35,189 nt of DNA from the IMG/VR virus record IMGVR_UViG_3300046001_005644, positions 1 to 35,189 of that record; one strand, written 5' to 3'. The position numbers and the translations under genes are program-made. Below are positions 23,817 through 30,093 of this stretch, piece after piece. The notes below the pieces were generated by a model. The model had not been told where the DNA came from. It made no database searches and saw only the letters and a program-made list of their open reading frames with translations. Numbering within the stretch: the stretch's first letter is position 1; each line of letters begins with the position of its first letter. Origin of the DNA: a virus.

Positions 23817-23984
23817 TTATAAAGATTGTGCAACCTTTTTTATTGCCTCGCGTATTCCCTCGCTGACATTGCCGTTTCCTATCTTTCTAGCAGCTTCCAA
23901 AGTAGCAGGATCGAGATAGACGTTTATCCGCTTTCCCTCGTCCATCTTCTTTTGGAAGCCTTTCGGTTTCTTTTCGGTTGTCAT
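23817..23984 (-). CDS. Ribbon-helix-helix (Arc/CopG-like) DNA-binding protein, 55 aa
   Basis: A basic N-terminal arm (TEKKPKGFQKKMDEG), a beta strand (RINVYLDP) and two helices (ATLEAARKIG, VSEGIREAIKKVAQ) give the complete ribbon-helix-helix fold in 55 residues. AAGGCGG lies seven bases before ATG 23984. The ATG overlaps the stop of the 51-aa gene upstream. It could autoregulate the promoter at 24330-24358, whose 14-bp inverted repeat resembles an operator, or act as an antitoxin or Arc/Mnt-like repressor. Confidence 0.7.
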   Translation of the reverse strand: MTTEKKPKGFQKKMDEGKRINVYLDPATLEAARKIGNGNVSEGIREAIKKVAQSL

Positions 23985-24136
23985 CGTATTACCGCCTTAA
24001 TTATTTTTAATGAGAATTTTAATTCAAGCAATCGACCAAGAGAGAATGGGACTGTGCCTCCCGTTGTGTAAGCAATTTTGACAAGCCGCTTTGCCTCCTT
24101 ATCGGCTGCGGCTTGATGATCGTATAGTTTTACCAT
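23981..24136 (-). CDS. Small basic protein, 51 aa
   Basis: The start overlaps the end of the 50-aa gene (GGATGGTAA) and the stop overlaps the RHH gene start (ATGA). The peptide (YDHQAAADKEAKRLVKIAYT, then LGRLLELKFSLKIIK) is helical and basic. No family is recognised. Pairing with an RHH gene invites a toxin-antitoxin idea, but nothing in the sequence shows toxicity. The tight four-base coupling is the main reason to call it. Confidence 0.5.
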   Translation of the reverse strand: MVKLYDHQAAADKEAKRLVKIAYTTGGTVPFSLGRLLELKFSLKIIKAVIR

Positions 24137-24282
24137 CCTTGCAAATCACACCAAGAATCAAACGCATCATCACCCATGCGCTTGCAAACTTCATCAAAAG
24201 TCATTTGAAAAGCAGCATCGTTACTTGTTGAGCGCAAACCGATTAATGCTGCTTGAAGTTCTTTGGTAGTGAATTTTGACAT
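24130..24282 (-). CDS. Small hypothetical protein, 50 aa
   Basis: ATG 24282 is chosen because GGGAG lies eight bases upstream; it is the first gene after the pR'-like promoter. The product reads SKFTTKELQAALIGLRSTSN, a helical unit, then FDEVCKRMGDDAFDSWCDL, with two cysteines. The function is unknown. It would be made from the short leader transcript even when the late operon is off. Confidence 0.6.
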   Translation of the reverse strand: MSKFTTKELQAALIGLRSTSNDAAFQMTFDEVCKRMGDDAFDSWCDLQGW

Positions 24283-24329
24283 TTTATTTCTCCCGTTTGA
24301 TTCTGCGTTATTGCTGAACCGATGAATAG

Positions 24330-24377
24330 AGTATATACACACAAATTAGACAATGCAAGGTTTATTTGTGTGTATAT
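24330..24377 (-). promoter_or_regulatory. pR'-like late promoter with 14-bp inverted repeat
   Basis: On the minus strand, -35 TTGCAT (24358-24353), a 17-base spacer and -10 TATACT (24335-24330) make a good sigma70 promoter directly downstream of the Q-like gene. A perfect 14-bp inverted repeat (24333-24346 and 24364-24377, 17-base gap) overlaps the spacer and -10 on one side and lies upstream of the -35 on the other. That is where lambda-type Q or a repressor would bind. Target protein unknown: Q-like protein or the RHH protein are candidates. Confidence 0.65.
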
Positions 24378-24396
24378 GCAAAATAACGTATTTTAT

Positions 24397-24762
24397 CTAT
24401 CCATACATCGAAAACGTAAGTTGCTCATGCGCCCAAGCAAGACGCAAACAATACACAGGCAGACTCAGCGAAGGATATTCGGCCCGAAGCTTTGCCGCCT
24501 TGTTCGTTGACGTTGCACGGTCTTTATAGTGCATCCGAATAATCGCTACAAATTGAGGCGCTAATTTCATGATGCAATCATGTAGCCGCTTAGTTTCCGG
24601 TGGTATCTCGACATAATCAGCACTAGACCGCGCAGATGACTGCACACGCTCATTAACGAAGTTAGACGCCTTTGGGTAGCCTCCCTCTGTTTTATCGTGA
24701 TAGAAGCCCGCCCAGATGTGCAGATCGTCAATAATGCGTTGGTGTTCATTTGGTCGCTTCAT
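24397..24762 (-). CDS. Q-like late antiterminator (probable), 121 aa
   Basis: The 121-aa product has an N-terminal helical region (HQRIIDDLHIWAGFYHD) and a C-terminal region with MKLAPQFVAIIRMHYKDRAT and KAAKLRAEYPSLSLPVY, resembling the sigma-region-4-like/HTH layout of phage antitermination Q-type proteins. The position is diagnostic: last gene of the early operon, immediately before a strong promoter and tandem terminators that precede terS. The function follows mainly from that context. It overlaps the previous gene by ATGA. Confidence 0.65.
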   Translation of the reverse strand: MKRPNEHQRIIDDLHIWAGFYHDKTEGGYPKASNFVNERVQSSARSSADYVEIPPETKRLHDCIMKLAPQFVAIIRMHYKDRATSTNKAAKLRAEYPSLSLPVYCLRLAWAHEQLTFSMYG

Positions 24763-24965
24763 TCTTCGCCCCTAAGTTTATAAGCCGTACATTTTCGATT
24801 ATCAAATTTGTTTCGTATGTTGCAGATAGTCACCCGCTTCTCGCCTATTTCTACCCATCCGATGTGTTTGCAGCCTTTGCATGTGCGCTTCTCTAAGTTA
24901 ATCCGTGCCTCTTCGCGCTCAATGAGAATATCAAGCGGGTCACGGCTAAAATCCCCGCGCCTCAT
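24759..24965 (-). CDS. Small zinc-finger-like protein, 68 aa
   Basis: The cysteine pattern CKGCKH ... ICNIRN ... RKCTAY suggests a small zinc-binding knuckle at residues 28-62, preceded by a charged helix (IEREEARINLEKR). It has ATGA overlap on both sides. Such small Zn proteins are frequent in nin-like regions of phages. Its partner is unknown. A nearly related cysteine layout appears in the 64-aa protein at 34995-35189. Confidence 0.65.
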   Translation of the reverse strand: MRRGDFSRDPLDILIEREEARINLEKRTCKGCKHIGWVEIGEKRVTICNIRNKFDNRKCTAYKLRGEE

Positions 24966-25426
24966 GCTGCCACCCTCGTCTCTGCTGTCTTGATATAACC
25001 CTCAACTTCGAGAGCAGCAATCTCATAACTCCTTTTTGATACTCTGCTTAAAATGCTGTCTAAGCCGTTTGCCGCTGCTGTCATGCTCTTTCTATCCAAC
25101 GCGCTTACAAAGACGCTGCCAGTGCGTTCATATCGCCCTACAATCAATTCCGTCACTTTAATGGCGCTCATAATTGCCAGTGCTTCCATGTCTTTACGTC
25201 CTTCGATTGGCTTGCAGTTGCTCTCATACGACATGGCGCCAGCGATAATGCAAAGCTCCTTGCTTAGTTGGTTGATCGTTGCAATGCTTGGCTCTTCCTT
25301 TGCCGCCAATAGTTTCATGTGCAATTCAAGCGCAAGTCCTGGGTAAGCTTCAAGCGCCGACACTCTGCGAATAATCTTTGGCACAAAGACCATTTTTGGC
25401 CTGTATTGCTTATTGCGCTTTTTCAT
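24962..25426 (-). CDS. Hypothetical protein of the nin-like region, 154 aa
   Basis: Helical throughout after a basic N-terminus (KKRNKQYRPKMVFVPK). It contains an alpha-helical core (YPGLALELHMKLLAAKEEPS, SKELCIIAGAMSYES). No catalytic or DNA-binding motif was recognised. Coupled to both neighbours by ATGA overlaps, so it belongs to the early operon between replication genes and Q. Similar-looking proteins occur in proteobacterial prophages near RusA and Q, without known function. Confidence 0.65.
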   Translation of the reverse strand: MKKRNKQYRPKMVFVPKIIRRVSALEAYPGLALELHMKLLAAKEEPSIATINQLSKELCIIAGAMSYESNCKPIEGRKDMEALAIMSAIKVTELIVGRYERTGSVFVSALDRKSMTAAANGLDSILSRVSKRSYEIAALEVEGYIKTAETRVAA

Positions 25427-25593
25427 ACCTTCCCCGTTCTATATAAATCTAACGTCAATCTGTCAATCAAATCCGCTTGCTTTTCGATGACCTCATCTTT
25501 CAACTTGCAGGACTCGCACAATTCGTTGAGCAATTCCTCGTTGCGGCGGTTCGTTCCCATGCTTGCGAAGAAGTCTTTAAATAGTTTTTTCAT
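25423..25593 (-). CDS. Small coiled-coil protein, 56 aa
   Basis: ATG 25593 overlaps the HNH stop (ATGA) and its TGA overlaps the next ATG (25423-25426). The peptide has a basic N-terminus (KKLFKDFFASMG) and one amphipathic helix (EELLNELCESCKLKDEVIEK, then ADLIDRLTLDL) that could dimerise. A C-x2-C pair lies within the helix. Function unknown. The paired overlaps make translation likely. Confidence 0.6.
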   Translation of the reverse strand: MKKLFKDFFASMGTNRRNEELLNELCESCKLKDEVIEKQADLIDRLTLDLYRTGKV

Positions 25594-26294
25594 ATTAAAA
25601 ATCCTCTTGATTGCATAAATTCAATTGGATCTCTTGCACTTTTTTGTAGGTTGCAAGTAGATCTTAAAAGTTGGATATTTGAATCAATGTTCAATCCACC
25701 TCGACTCAAAGGAATAATATGATCAAGGTGGTACTTTTTCCCCAATGCCTTTTGGCAGCAAGCACACTTTCCTTTTTGTAGCGCATACAACCGATCAGAA
25801 AGACCAATAGTTAAAATTCCATCGGAATTCCTTACCCTTGACCTTCTGTTTTGGCGATGCACACTACATCGGTCTTTATTATTTTCTCGCCATAAAAAAG
25901 ATGTCATCAGAGTTTTTTCTTTATTTAAAATCCTCCAATTTCTAGCCATTATTTTTAATTTTTCAGGATTGGCAATTTTGTAAGCCGCAGAAGTTTCTTT
26001 CGTTCGATCTTTATTATTTTCAAACCACTTATCCCTATAATTTTTTGTATGACTTGGGTTTTCTTCTCTCCATTTCTTATTAGCTTTGTTGTGGCACGGC
26101 TTGCACATGGCCGTATTAAAAATAACTCCGCACTGAACGCATGGCCTATCTATGTATTTTTCTTTCCGCACATAAGTTGATTTATTCTTTTCGACCCATT
26201 TTTTATTTGCTTCCCTATTGCATATTCTGCAATTTAGAGTGTCAAAAATAACTCCACATTTTTTACATGGCCGTGTCTTGTATATTTTTTTCAT
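25590..26294 (-). CDS. HNH endonuclease (homing type), about 234 aa
   Basis: The C-terminal HNH domain has CACCQKALGKKYHLDHIIPL and SRGGLNIDSNIQLL, with the metal-site histidine pair and CNLQKS. The N-terminus carries two copies of a zinc-knuckle unit, PCxxCGVIF(D/N)T-x-x-C-x-x-C followed by ANKKW, at residues 9-33 and 51-75, probably for DNA recognition. Starts: ATG 26294 overlaps the stop of the 26-aa frame; ATG 26309 is an alternative. The gene is more AT-rich than its neighbours, as expected for a free-standing homing endonuclease that entered later. Confidence 0.85.
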   Translation of the reverse strand: MKKIYKTRPCKKCGVIFDTLNCRICNREANKKWVEKNKSTYVRKEKYIDRPCVQCGVIFNTAMCKPCHNKANKKWREENPSHTKNYRDKWFENNKDRTKETSAAYKIANPEKLKIMARNWRILNKEKTLMTSFLWRENNKDRCSVHRQNRRSRVRNSDGILTIGLSDRLYALQKGKCACCQKALGKKYHLDHIIPLSRGGLNIDSNIQLLRSTCNLQKSARDPIEFMQSRGFLI

Positions 26295-26371
26295 GGTTGG
26301 TCGCGCCATTTACGTCTTTTTATGATTGCTGCGTCCGGTGCTTGCTCTGCTGGCCTATCAGTCGCTTTCAT
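26291..26371 (-). CDS. Micro-ORF between rusA and HNH gene, 26 aa
   Basis: ATG overlaps the rusA stop and TGA overlaps the HNH start, ATGA at both ends. The peptide is KATDRPAEQAPDAAIIKRRK plus a short tail. It may serve mainly to couple translation, or be the remains of a gene split when the HNH gene inserted. No family is recognised. Confidence 0.35.
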   Translation of the reverse strand: MKATDRPAEQAPDAAIIKRRKWRDQP

Positions 26372-26706
26372 GCAATCACCTCGACTTCAACAAAATATTC
26401 TTTAGGCTTTCCGGTTCGCTGTTTGTATTGCCAGTCAATGCCAGGATCACCGTCATCAATTTTCAACCAGTCGGCAATGCCATCACGCACCGCTTTGAAC
26501 CCACTTGATAAATTGTCACTATCCAATTTTCTTGGTGCAACACGTGTTAGCAAAATACTCATTGGTGTTTTTGGTGGCTCTGCGTTTTCGGTCATTGCTT
26601 TGAGTGCCGCCAGTCGTTGCGATTTTGTCAATCTTGCTTTTACTGCCCAATGCAAACGCATATTTGCAATACTGACAATTTTTATTGGAATTGTTATTTC
26701 TATCAT
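26368..26706 (-). CDS. RusA-like Holliday junction resolvase, 112 aa
   Basis: RusA-family endonucleases cut four-way junctions during phage recombination and before packaging. The signature D-x-D-N (KLDSDNL) followed by K(A)VRDGIADWLKIDDGD gives the catalytic acidic residues, and the length is right for the family. It sits in the nin-like region as in many lambdoid phages. It overlaps the upstream Arg/Pro-rich gene by ATGA (26703-26706). Confidence 0.85.
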   Translation of the reverse strand: MIEITIPIKIVSIANMRLHWAVKARLTKSQRLAALKAMTENAEPPKTPMSILLTRVAPRKLDSDNLSSGFKAVRDGIADWLKIDDGDPGIDWQYKQRTGKPKEYFVEVEVIA

Positions 26707-26891
26707 TTATTGCTTTCTGTTAATTTCCATTCGTCCGCCTTACTTTGTCCGCCCCGTACGCGTCCGCCTTCCGTTCTATCTAAAGATAGAAACGGACGGA
26801 CGGACGGTAAAAATGGGGTTTTTGTCCGGTTTAAAATATCAATCCGGACAGGCGGACGGACAGGCGGACGGCATAATATAGATATATTCAT
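26703..26891 (-). CDS. Arg/Pro-rich small protein over DNA repeats, 62 aa
   Basis: The frame begins with GGTGA seven bases before ATG 26891 and ends in an ATGA overlap with rusA, so it is properly placed in the operon. Residues 7-50 are CRPPVRPPVRIDI and RPFLSLDRTEGGRVRGG-like low-complexity sequence forced by repeats of CCGTCC/GGACGG in the DNA. It may be a real peptide or simply an open path through a repeat-rich replication site. Confidence 0.45.
   Translation of the reverse strand: MNISILCRPPVRPPVRIDILNRTKTPFLPSVRPFLSLDRTEGGRVRGGQSKADEWKLTESNK
26733..26871. repeat. CGGAC repeat cluster; candidate replication origin
   Basis: A tandem 12-bp repeat GGACAGGCGGAC (26846-26857, 26858-26869), a CGGACGGACGGACGG run (26793-26807) and inverted GTCCGCC copies at 26733-26770 surround an AT-rich hairpin (TTCTATCT/AGATAGAA near 26774-26791). 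The cluster lies directly next to the primase-helicase gene. Iteron-like direct repeats beside a replication gene suggest an origin; this is inferred. Confidence 0.45.
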
Positions 26892-26894
26892 AAC

Positions 26895-28949
26895 TTATTC
26901 ACCTTCATTAATATTATGTTCTTGGCAAATTTTTACGCTGTTTTTATAAATCTCAACGTAGCCTTTTTCCTCAAGCGCATTTTTAAGGTCGTGAAATCTT
27001 TGGCGGTTAATCCCTTTTTCATCACAGGCAGCTTTCCATTGATCGGTATCAACCTTTGCAATATCATCATTTCCACGCTCAATTTCATTGTCGTAGTGCA
27101 ATTGAAGAGCCGCCAAAATGGTTAATCCTGATCTTTGATTGGCGCTTAATGGGTCGGCTTTTTTGCCAATCTTTGCCATCAGCCCCGAAATATCGACCGC
27201 TTGAAGGAATGCGCCTTGCACTGGATCGCCGTTTTTATCTAATAAAGGCAATGGCACTTGTGTGATGGCGAACGCTTTTGACGCTGGCATTTCAGCGTCT
27301 TTCATTTTCATTGACTCAAAAGTAATGGTCTTTGATCCACTATCAAGCTGGCATTTATACTCAGCATCGAGCGCACCACGCAGCGCAGTAGAACCCCTCG
27401 AACGTCCCTTATCTGCCGCACCTGAGTGATGCACTACCATCACGCAACACTTGTACGGCTGACGCAGATAAATATCCAAATGCTGAATAAATGAGTTCAT
27501 GTCCTCTGTGCTGTTTTCATCGCCGCCCATGTTCCGCGCCAAGGTATCGATGATGATCATGGAAGGAATGCAGCCATGCTGTTCTGATAGCTGCTTTATT
27601 GCTTCCGCAACGATTGCCGCCTCTGTTGCATCGTAAAGCTGTGCCGCCCTGTGGCTTTTATATAGTGGTGCGCCTTTGAGACTCACGCCTGTGCCTAATT
27701 CCCACGCCTTAAAGCGCCGCGCCAGTCCGTTATGGCCCTCGCCCGCAATGTAAAAAACCGCGCCTTGCTTAACGGCGTGACCATGCCAAGGCGTTCCAGT
27801 GGCGATACAACACGCCAAGTCGATTGACACAAATGATTTCCCCCCGCCTGGATCACCAAAGATTTGCGCCAAAGAATCGCCTTCGATATAGTCATCGACT
27901 AACCATTGAATCTCTGTCAGTTCAAGCGAATCAACCCGCGAGAATTCAAAAGCCATCTTGTCTTTAATTGGCGCAATGACTAATTCAATCTGATCACGCA
28001 CCGCATCAGGCCCACGCAAAGCATGAAGATCATTAAAATCTGTTGGCTTTCCTATGCTAATTTCTGAGGAATTGAATGTTGGGTGTACCACTTCGCCGTG
28101 TACCATCGCCGCGACTTTGTGCGCCTCAGTTAACCCAGGGTTACCATCGGTGAATTGGTCGTTATCTGCGCCGATAATGATTTTTGATGTGGGGAACATT
28201 TCCCGCACTGTTTTGGCGACCTTGCCCAAATTGCCGCAATTGAAAGCGACAAAAACGCAATAGCCTGTTGATTCGTAGATACTCGCACCAGTGGCGAAGC
28301 CTTCGCAAATAAAGATCACCTTTCGATTACCGGCGATCTCATAAAATCCACCGTCAATTTTGCCGCCCTTGAGAAACCGCTTATTTCCGTCAGAATCTAT
28401 CGTTTGATAGCTGATGTGCTTACCATCAGCATTTAGCACTGGAATGACCAACCGCCCCGCCCGATCTATCTTGATGCCGTGTGGCTGGATAAACTTGCGC
28501 AATAAGTAAGGATGATCAGCGCTGGCGTTAAAATAAGCTTCAATTTCATCTTCTGCCCGTTCTGCCGCTTGTTCTTGCCCCGCCTTGCGCTCTGCTTCTT
28601 TCTTGGCTTTTATCTCAGCAATCCACTTGGTATGCTCGACATTTTCCATAAAAGTAAATGCCCTGCCGATCTCAGCCTTCCAGTGGGCCTCAAATACCGG
28701 CTCTTTCCAGCAGCCGCAAATGCCAGCGGGTATTTTTCCATCGGTGTGCAAAATGTACCAACCATCAAGCGCCCCTTTTTTGCTTGAAGTGTGCGGTACT
28801 CGGTGGATTTCCCCATCGTCCTCAATGCTGTCAATAACAAGCCCATTGGCGAGGCAATGAGAGCGAAAAGAATCAATGGGATTAACTAGTGATGTTTCAT
28901 GCAGCGCAGGCACGAAGCCGCTAGGGAAAAATTTTGATATGTCTGCCAT
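26895..28949 (-). CDS. Toprim primase / RecA-fold helicase, 684 aa
   Basis: Two parts. The N-terminal half is a Toprim primase-like module with E216 (VIFICEG) and D262/D264 (IIIGADND), preceded by a helix-rich Lys/Glu linker at 100-140. The C-terminal half is a RepA/AAA_25-type NTPase with Walker A GDPGGGKS at 365-372 and Walker B at IIIDTLA (D468), followed by MVVHHSG and a C-terminal winged region. It would prime and unwind phage DNA, taking the O/P position of lambda. No CHC2 zinc finger is obvious. Confidence 0.9.
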   Translation of the reverse strand: MADISKFFPSGFVPALHETSLVNPIDSFRSHCLANGLVIDSIEDDGEIHRVPHTSSKKGALDGWYILHTDGKIPAGICGCWKEPVFEAHWKAEIGRAFTFMENVEHTKWIAEIKAKKEAERKAGQEQAAERAEDEIEAYFNASADHPYLLRKFIQPHGIKIDRAGRLVIPVLNADGKHISYQTIDSDGNKRFLKGGKIDGGFYEIAGNRKVIFICEGFATGASIYESTGYCVFVAFNCGNLGKVAKTVREMFPTSKIIIGADNDQFTDGNPGLTEAHKVAAMVHGEVVHPTFNSSEISIGKPTDFNDLHALRGPDAVRDQIELVIAPIKDKMAFEFSRVDSLELTEIQWLVDDYIEGDSLAQIFGDPGGGKSFVSIDLACCIATGTPWHGHAVKQGAVFYIAGEGHNGLARRFKAWELGTGVSLKGAPLYKSHRAAQLYDATEAAIVAEAIKQLSEQHGCIPSMIIIDTLARNMGGDENSTEDMNSFIQHLDIYLRQPYKCCVMVVHHSGAADKGRSRGSTALRGALDAEYKCQLDSGSKTITFESMKMKDAEMPASKAFAITQVPLPLLDKNGDPVQGAFLQAVDISGLMAKIGKKADPLSANQRSGLTILAALQLHYDNEIERGNDDIAKVDTDQWKAACDEKGINRQRFHDLKNALEEKGYVEIYKNSVKICQEHNINEGE

Positions 28950-28950
28950 G

Positions 28951-28959
28951 TGATATAAT
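28951..28959 (+). promoter_or_regulatory. Extended -10 promoter (pO-like)
   Basis: TGATATAAT is a perfect extended -10 (TGN + TATAAT) on the plus strand. The -35 is poor (TTTTGA at 16 bases), which extended -10 promoters tolerate. It lies just upstream of the primase-helicase start codon on the other strand and points toward the ribbon-helix-helix gene. Confidence 0.6.
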
Positions 28960-28965
28960 TTGCCC

Positions 28966-29008
28966 GTTAGATTTGTACTAAGCCCACCCGAAATGTGGGC
29001 TTTTTTTT
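28966..29008 (+). ncRNA. Oop-like short antisense RNA (about 43 nt)
   Basis: Between the 'cII-position' gene and the primase gene, the plus strand carries an extended -10 promoter, a predicted start near 28966 and, 15 bases later, a terminator with stem AAGCCCAC/GTGGGCTT (28980-28987, 28995-29002) and eight T (29001-29008). The unit is antisense to the leader between the two minus-strand genes. Lambda oop RNA lies in the same position and orientation. The sequence elements are seen; the RNA itself is predicted. Confidence 0.6.
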
Positions 29009-29042
29009 ACCTAAAATTAAGTAGTGCCTCTACCGAATCGCC

Positions 29043-29252
29043 TTACTTCCCGTGTGACTCCACCAGCAAAGGATTGTCGCTACACATGCGATGAACTAAT
29101 CTAAGCTCATCGAAATAGGAGGCAACATGGGAAGCAAGAACTTTATTCACGTAGGCATTGCGATCCAAGCCCTTGGCGAGTGCAATAGCATCAAGCGCCC
29201 GCACCAGATCAGCGTCAGCAAGGCCGCGCAGTTCTTTTTGATCTGCGCTCAT
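29043..29252 (-). CDS. Ribbon-helix-helix-like protein in the cII position, 69 aa
   Basis: Residues 9-50 (LRGLADADLVRALDAIALAK, then GLDRNAYVNKVLASHVASYF) fit a beta-helix-helix DNA-binding fold of the Arc/MetJ class. It overlaps the cro-like gene by ATGA (29249-29252). The place, between cro and the replication gene, is where lambda keeps cII. It might tune lysogeny, but it is not a CII homologue by sequence. Confidence in the fold is moderate. Confidence 0.65.
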   Translation of the reverse strand: MSADQKELRGLADADLVRALDAIALAKGLDRNAYVNKVLASHVASYFDELRLVHRMCSDNPLLVESHGK

Positions 29253-29482
29253 GCTGTTTTACCAGTGCGCAGGTATGCCCAATCAACGTCTGGCCTGAGC
29301 TGCTCGCAGATAACCTGGCGAGCTGTTGCTCGCTCAATTACTGGGCAGTGTTCAGCAGGAATTTTCCTATCTGTTTTTTTCCATTGGCTAACCGCGCCTT
29401 TTGTTATTCCAAGCAAGTCAGCCAAAAGCCTTGCCGACCCAATGATAGAAATAGCCTTATTTAATGGCTCTTGTGATTGCAT
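29249..29482 (-). CDS. Cro-like / YdaS-type HTH regulator, 77 aa
   Basis: A small helix-turn-helix protein with LADLLGITKGAVSQWKK as the recognition unit, then IPAEHCPVIERATARQV and LRPDVDWAYLR, a pattern of YdaS/Cro-family regulators. ATG 29482 is chosen over GTG 29488 because GGGGG lies five to six bases upstream. It is divergent from cI, across an operator region, so it should act as Cro: repress cI and early promoters and favour lytic growth. Confidence 0.85.
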   Translation of the reverse strand: MQSQEPLNKAISIIGSARLLADLLGITKGAVSQWKKTDRKIPAEHCPVIERATARQVICEQLRPDVDWAYLRTGKTA

Positions 29483-29509
29483 AAGCACCCCCGTTATTTA
29501 ATTTAACAA

Positions 29510-29538
29510 AGTCTAGTCCTTCTATACTTTTATGTCAA
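29510..29538 (-). promoter_or_regulatory. pR-like promoter for cro operon
   Basis: On the minus strand -35 TTGACA (29538-29533, consensus), a 17-base spacer and -10 TAGACT (29515-29510). It drives cro, the RHH gene and the replication operon. Two operator-like sites overlap its -35 and its spacer/-10. Confidence 0.8.
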
Positions 29539-29574
29539 GAATATGTGTACCGATTGCAATTAGATTTTCTATAC
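29511..29574. promoter_or_regulatory. Tripartite operator OR, three 17-bp sites
   Basis: Site 1 GTCTAG-N5-CTATAC (29511-29527), site 2 GTCAAG-N5-GTGTAC (29534-29550, weak) and site 3 AATTAG-N5-CTATAC (29558-29574). Gaps are 6 and 7 bp, so centres are 23 and 24 bp apart, as in lambda OR. Site 1 covers the pR spacer, site 2 the pR -35, and site 3 the -10 of the likely cI promoter (TATACA, 29570-29575). Confidence 0.72.
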
Positions 29575-29583
29575 AATTTACAA

Positions 29584-30093
29584 ATGAATATTAAAAATAA
29601 AATTTCTTTATGGATTCGCAGCTCAAGAAAAGAAGCTGGATTTTCTGGCGACGAGCTTGGCGCGAAATTGGCAATGGAACTTGGCGACGAGAAAGGCCAT
29701 ACGAAGGCCAATATATCCCACTGGGAACTTGGAAGGCATGACCCAAGCTTCCGTCAAATATTGGCTATAAGTAAGGTAACAAAATCCCCGCTGCCACAAG
29801 ATATTTTATTTATTGCAAATAAAATAAATACAGATAAGCAGCCGCAAGTAAAAATTCATGCAGATACACAAGCATTAATTGATCTAATGAATAGCACGGA
29901 TGACCGTGGAAAAAAGAAAATACTTAGTGCCGCGCAGGACACCTGGGAAATCCACGAAGCGCATTTAAGAAAAATCGGCCAATCTAGTGCTGGTGTGAGT
30001 GATCAAATTGGCCGCATTGGTAATATAAGCAGAAAGCACAATAAAACAGAGCCTAATGATGATCTGAACGCATCATCTGATGACGCGACATAA
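29584..30093 (+). CDS. CI-like repressor without peptidase domain, 169 aa
   Basis: Residues 1-75 form a helix-turn-helix of the XRE type (KISLWIRSSRKEAGFSGDEL, KANISHWELGRHDPSFRQIL). The C-terminal half is short, charged and lacks the S24 Ser-Lys self-cleavage domain, so RecA-driven self-cleavage is not expected. Start ATG 29584 lies eight bases after a -10 (TATACA), implying an almost leaderless mRNA, as with lambda cI. The GTG at 29545 would be inside the operator. It should bind GTNTAG-N5-CTATAC sites. Confidence 0.85.
   Translation: MNIKNKISLWIRSSRKEAGFSGDELGAKLAMELGDEKGHTKANISHWELGRHDPSFRQILAISKVTKSPLPQDILFIANKINTDKQPQVKIHADTQALIDLMNSTDDRGKKKILSAAQDTWEIHEAHLRKIGQSSAGVSDQIGRIGNISRKHNKTEPNDDLNASSDDAT

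Noticed and set aside
29545-29583. Longer cI start at GTG 29545
   Set aside because: It would place the start codon upstream of the likely cI promoter and inside operator site 2. ATG 29584 fits the promoter.
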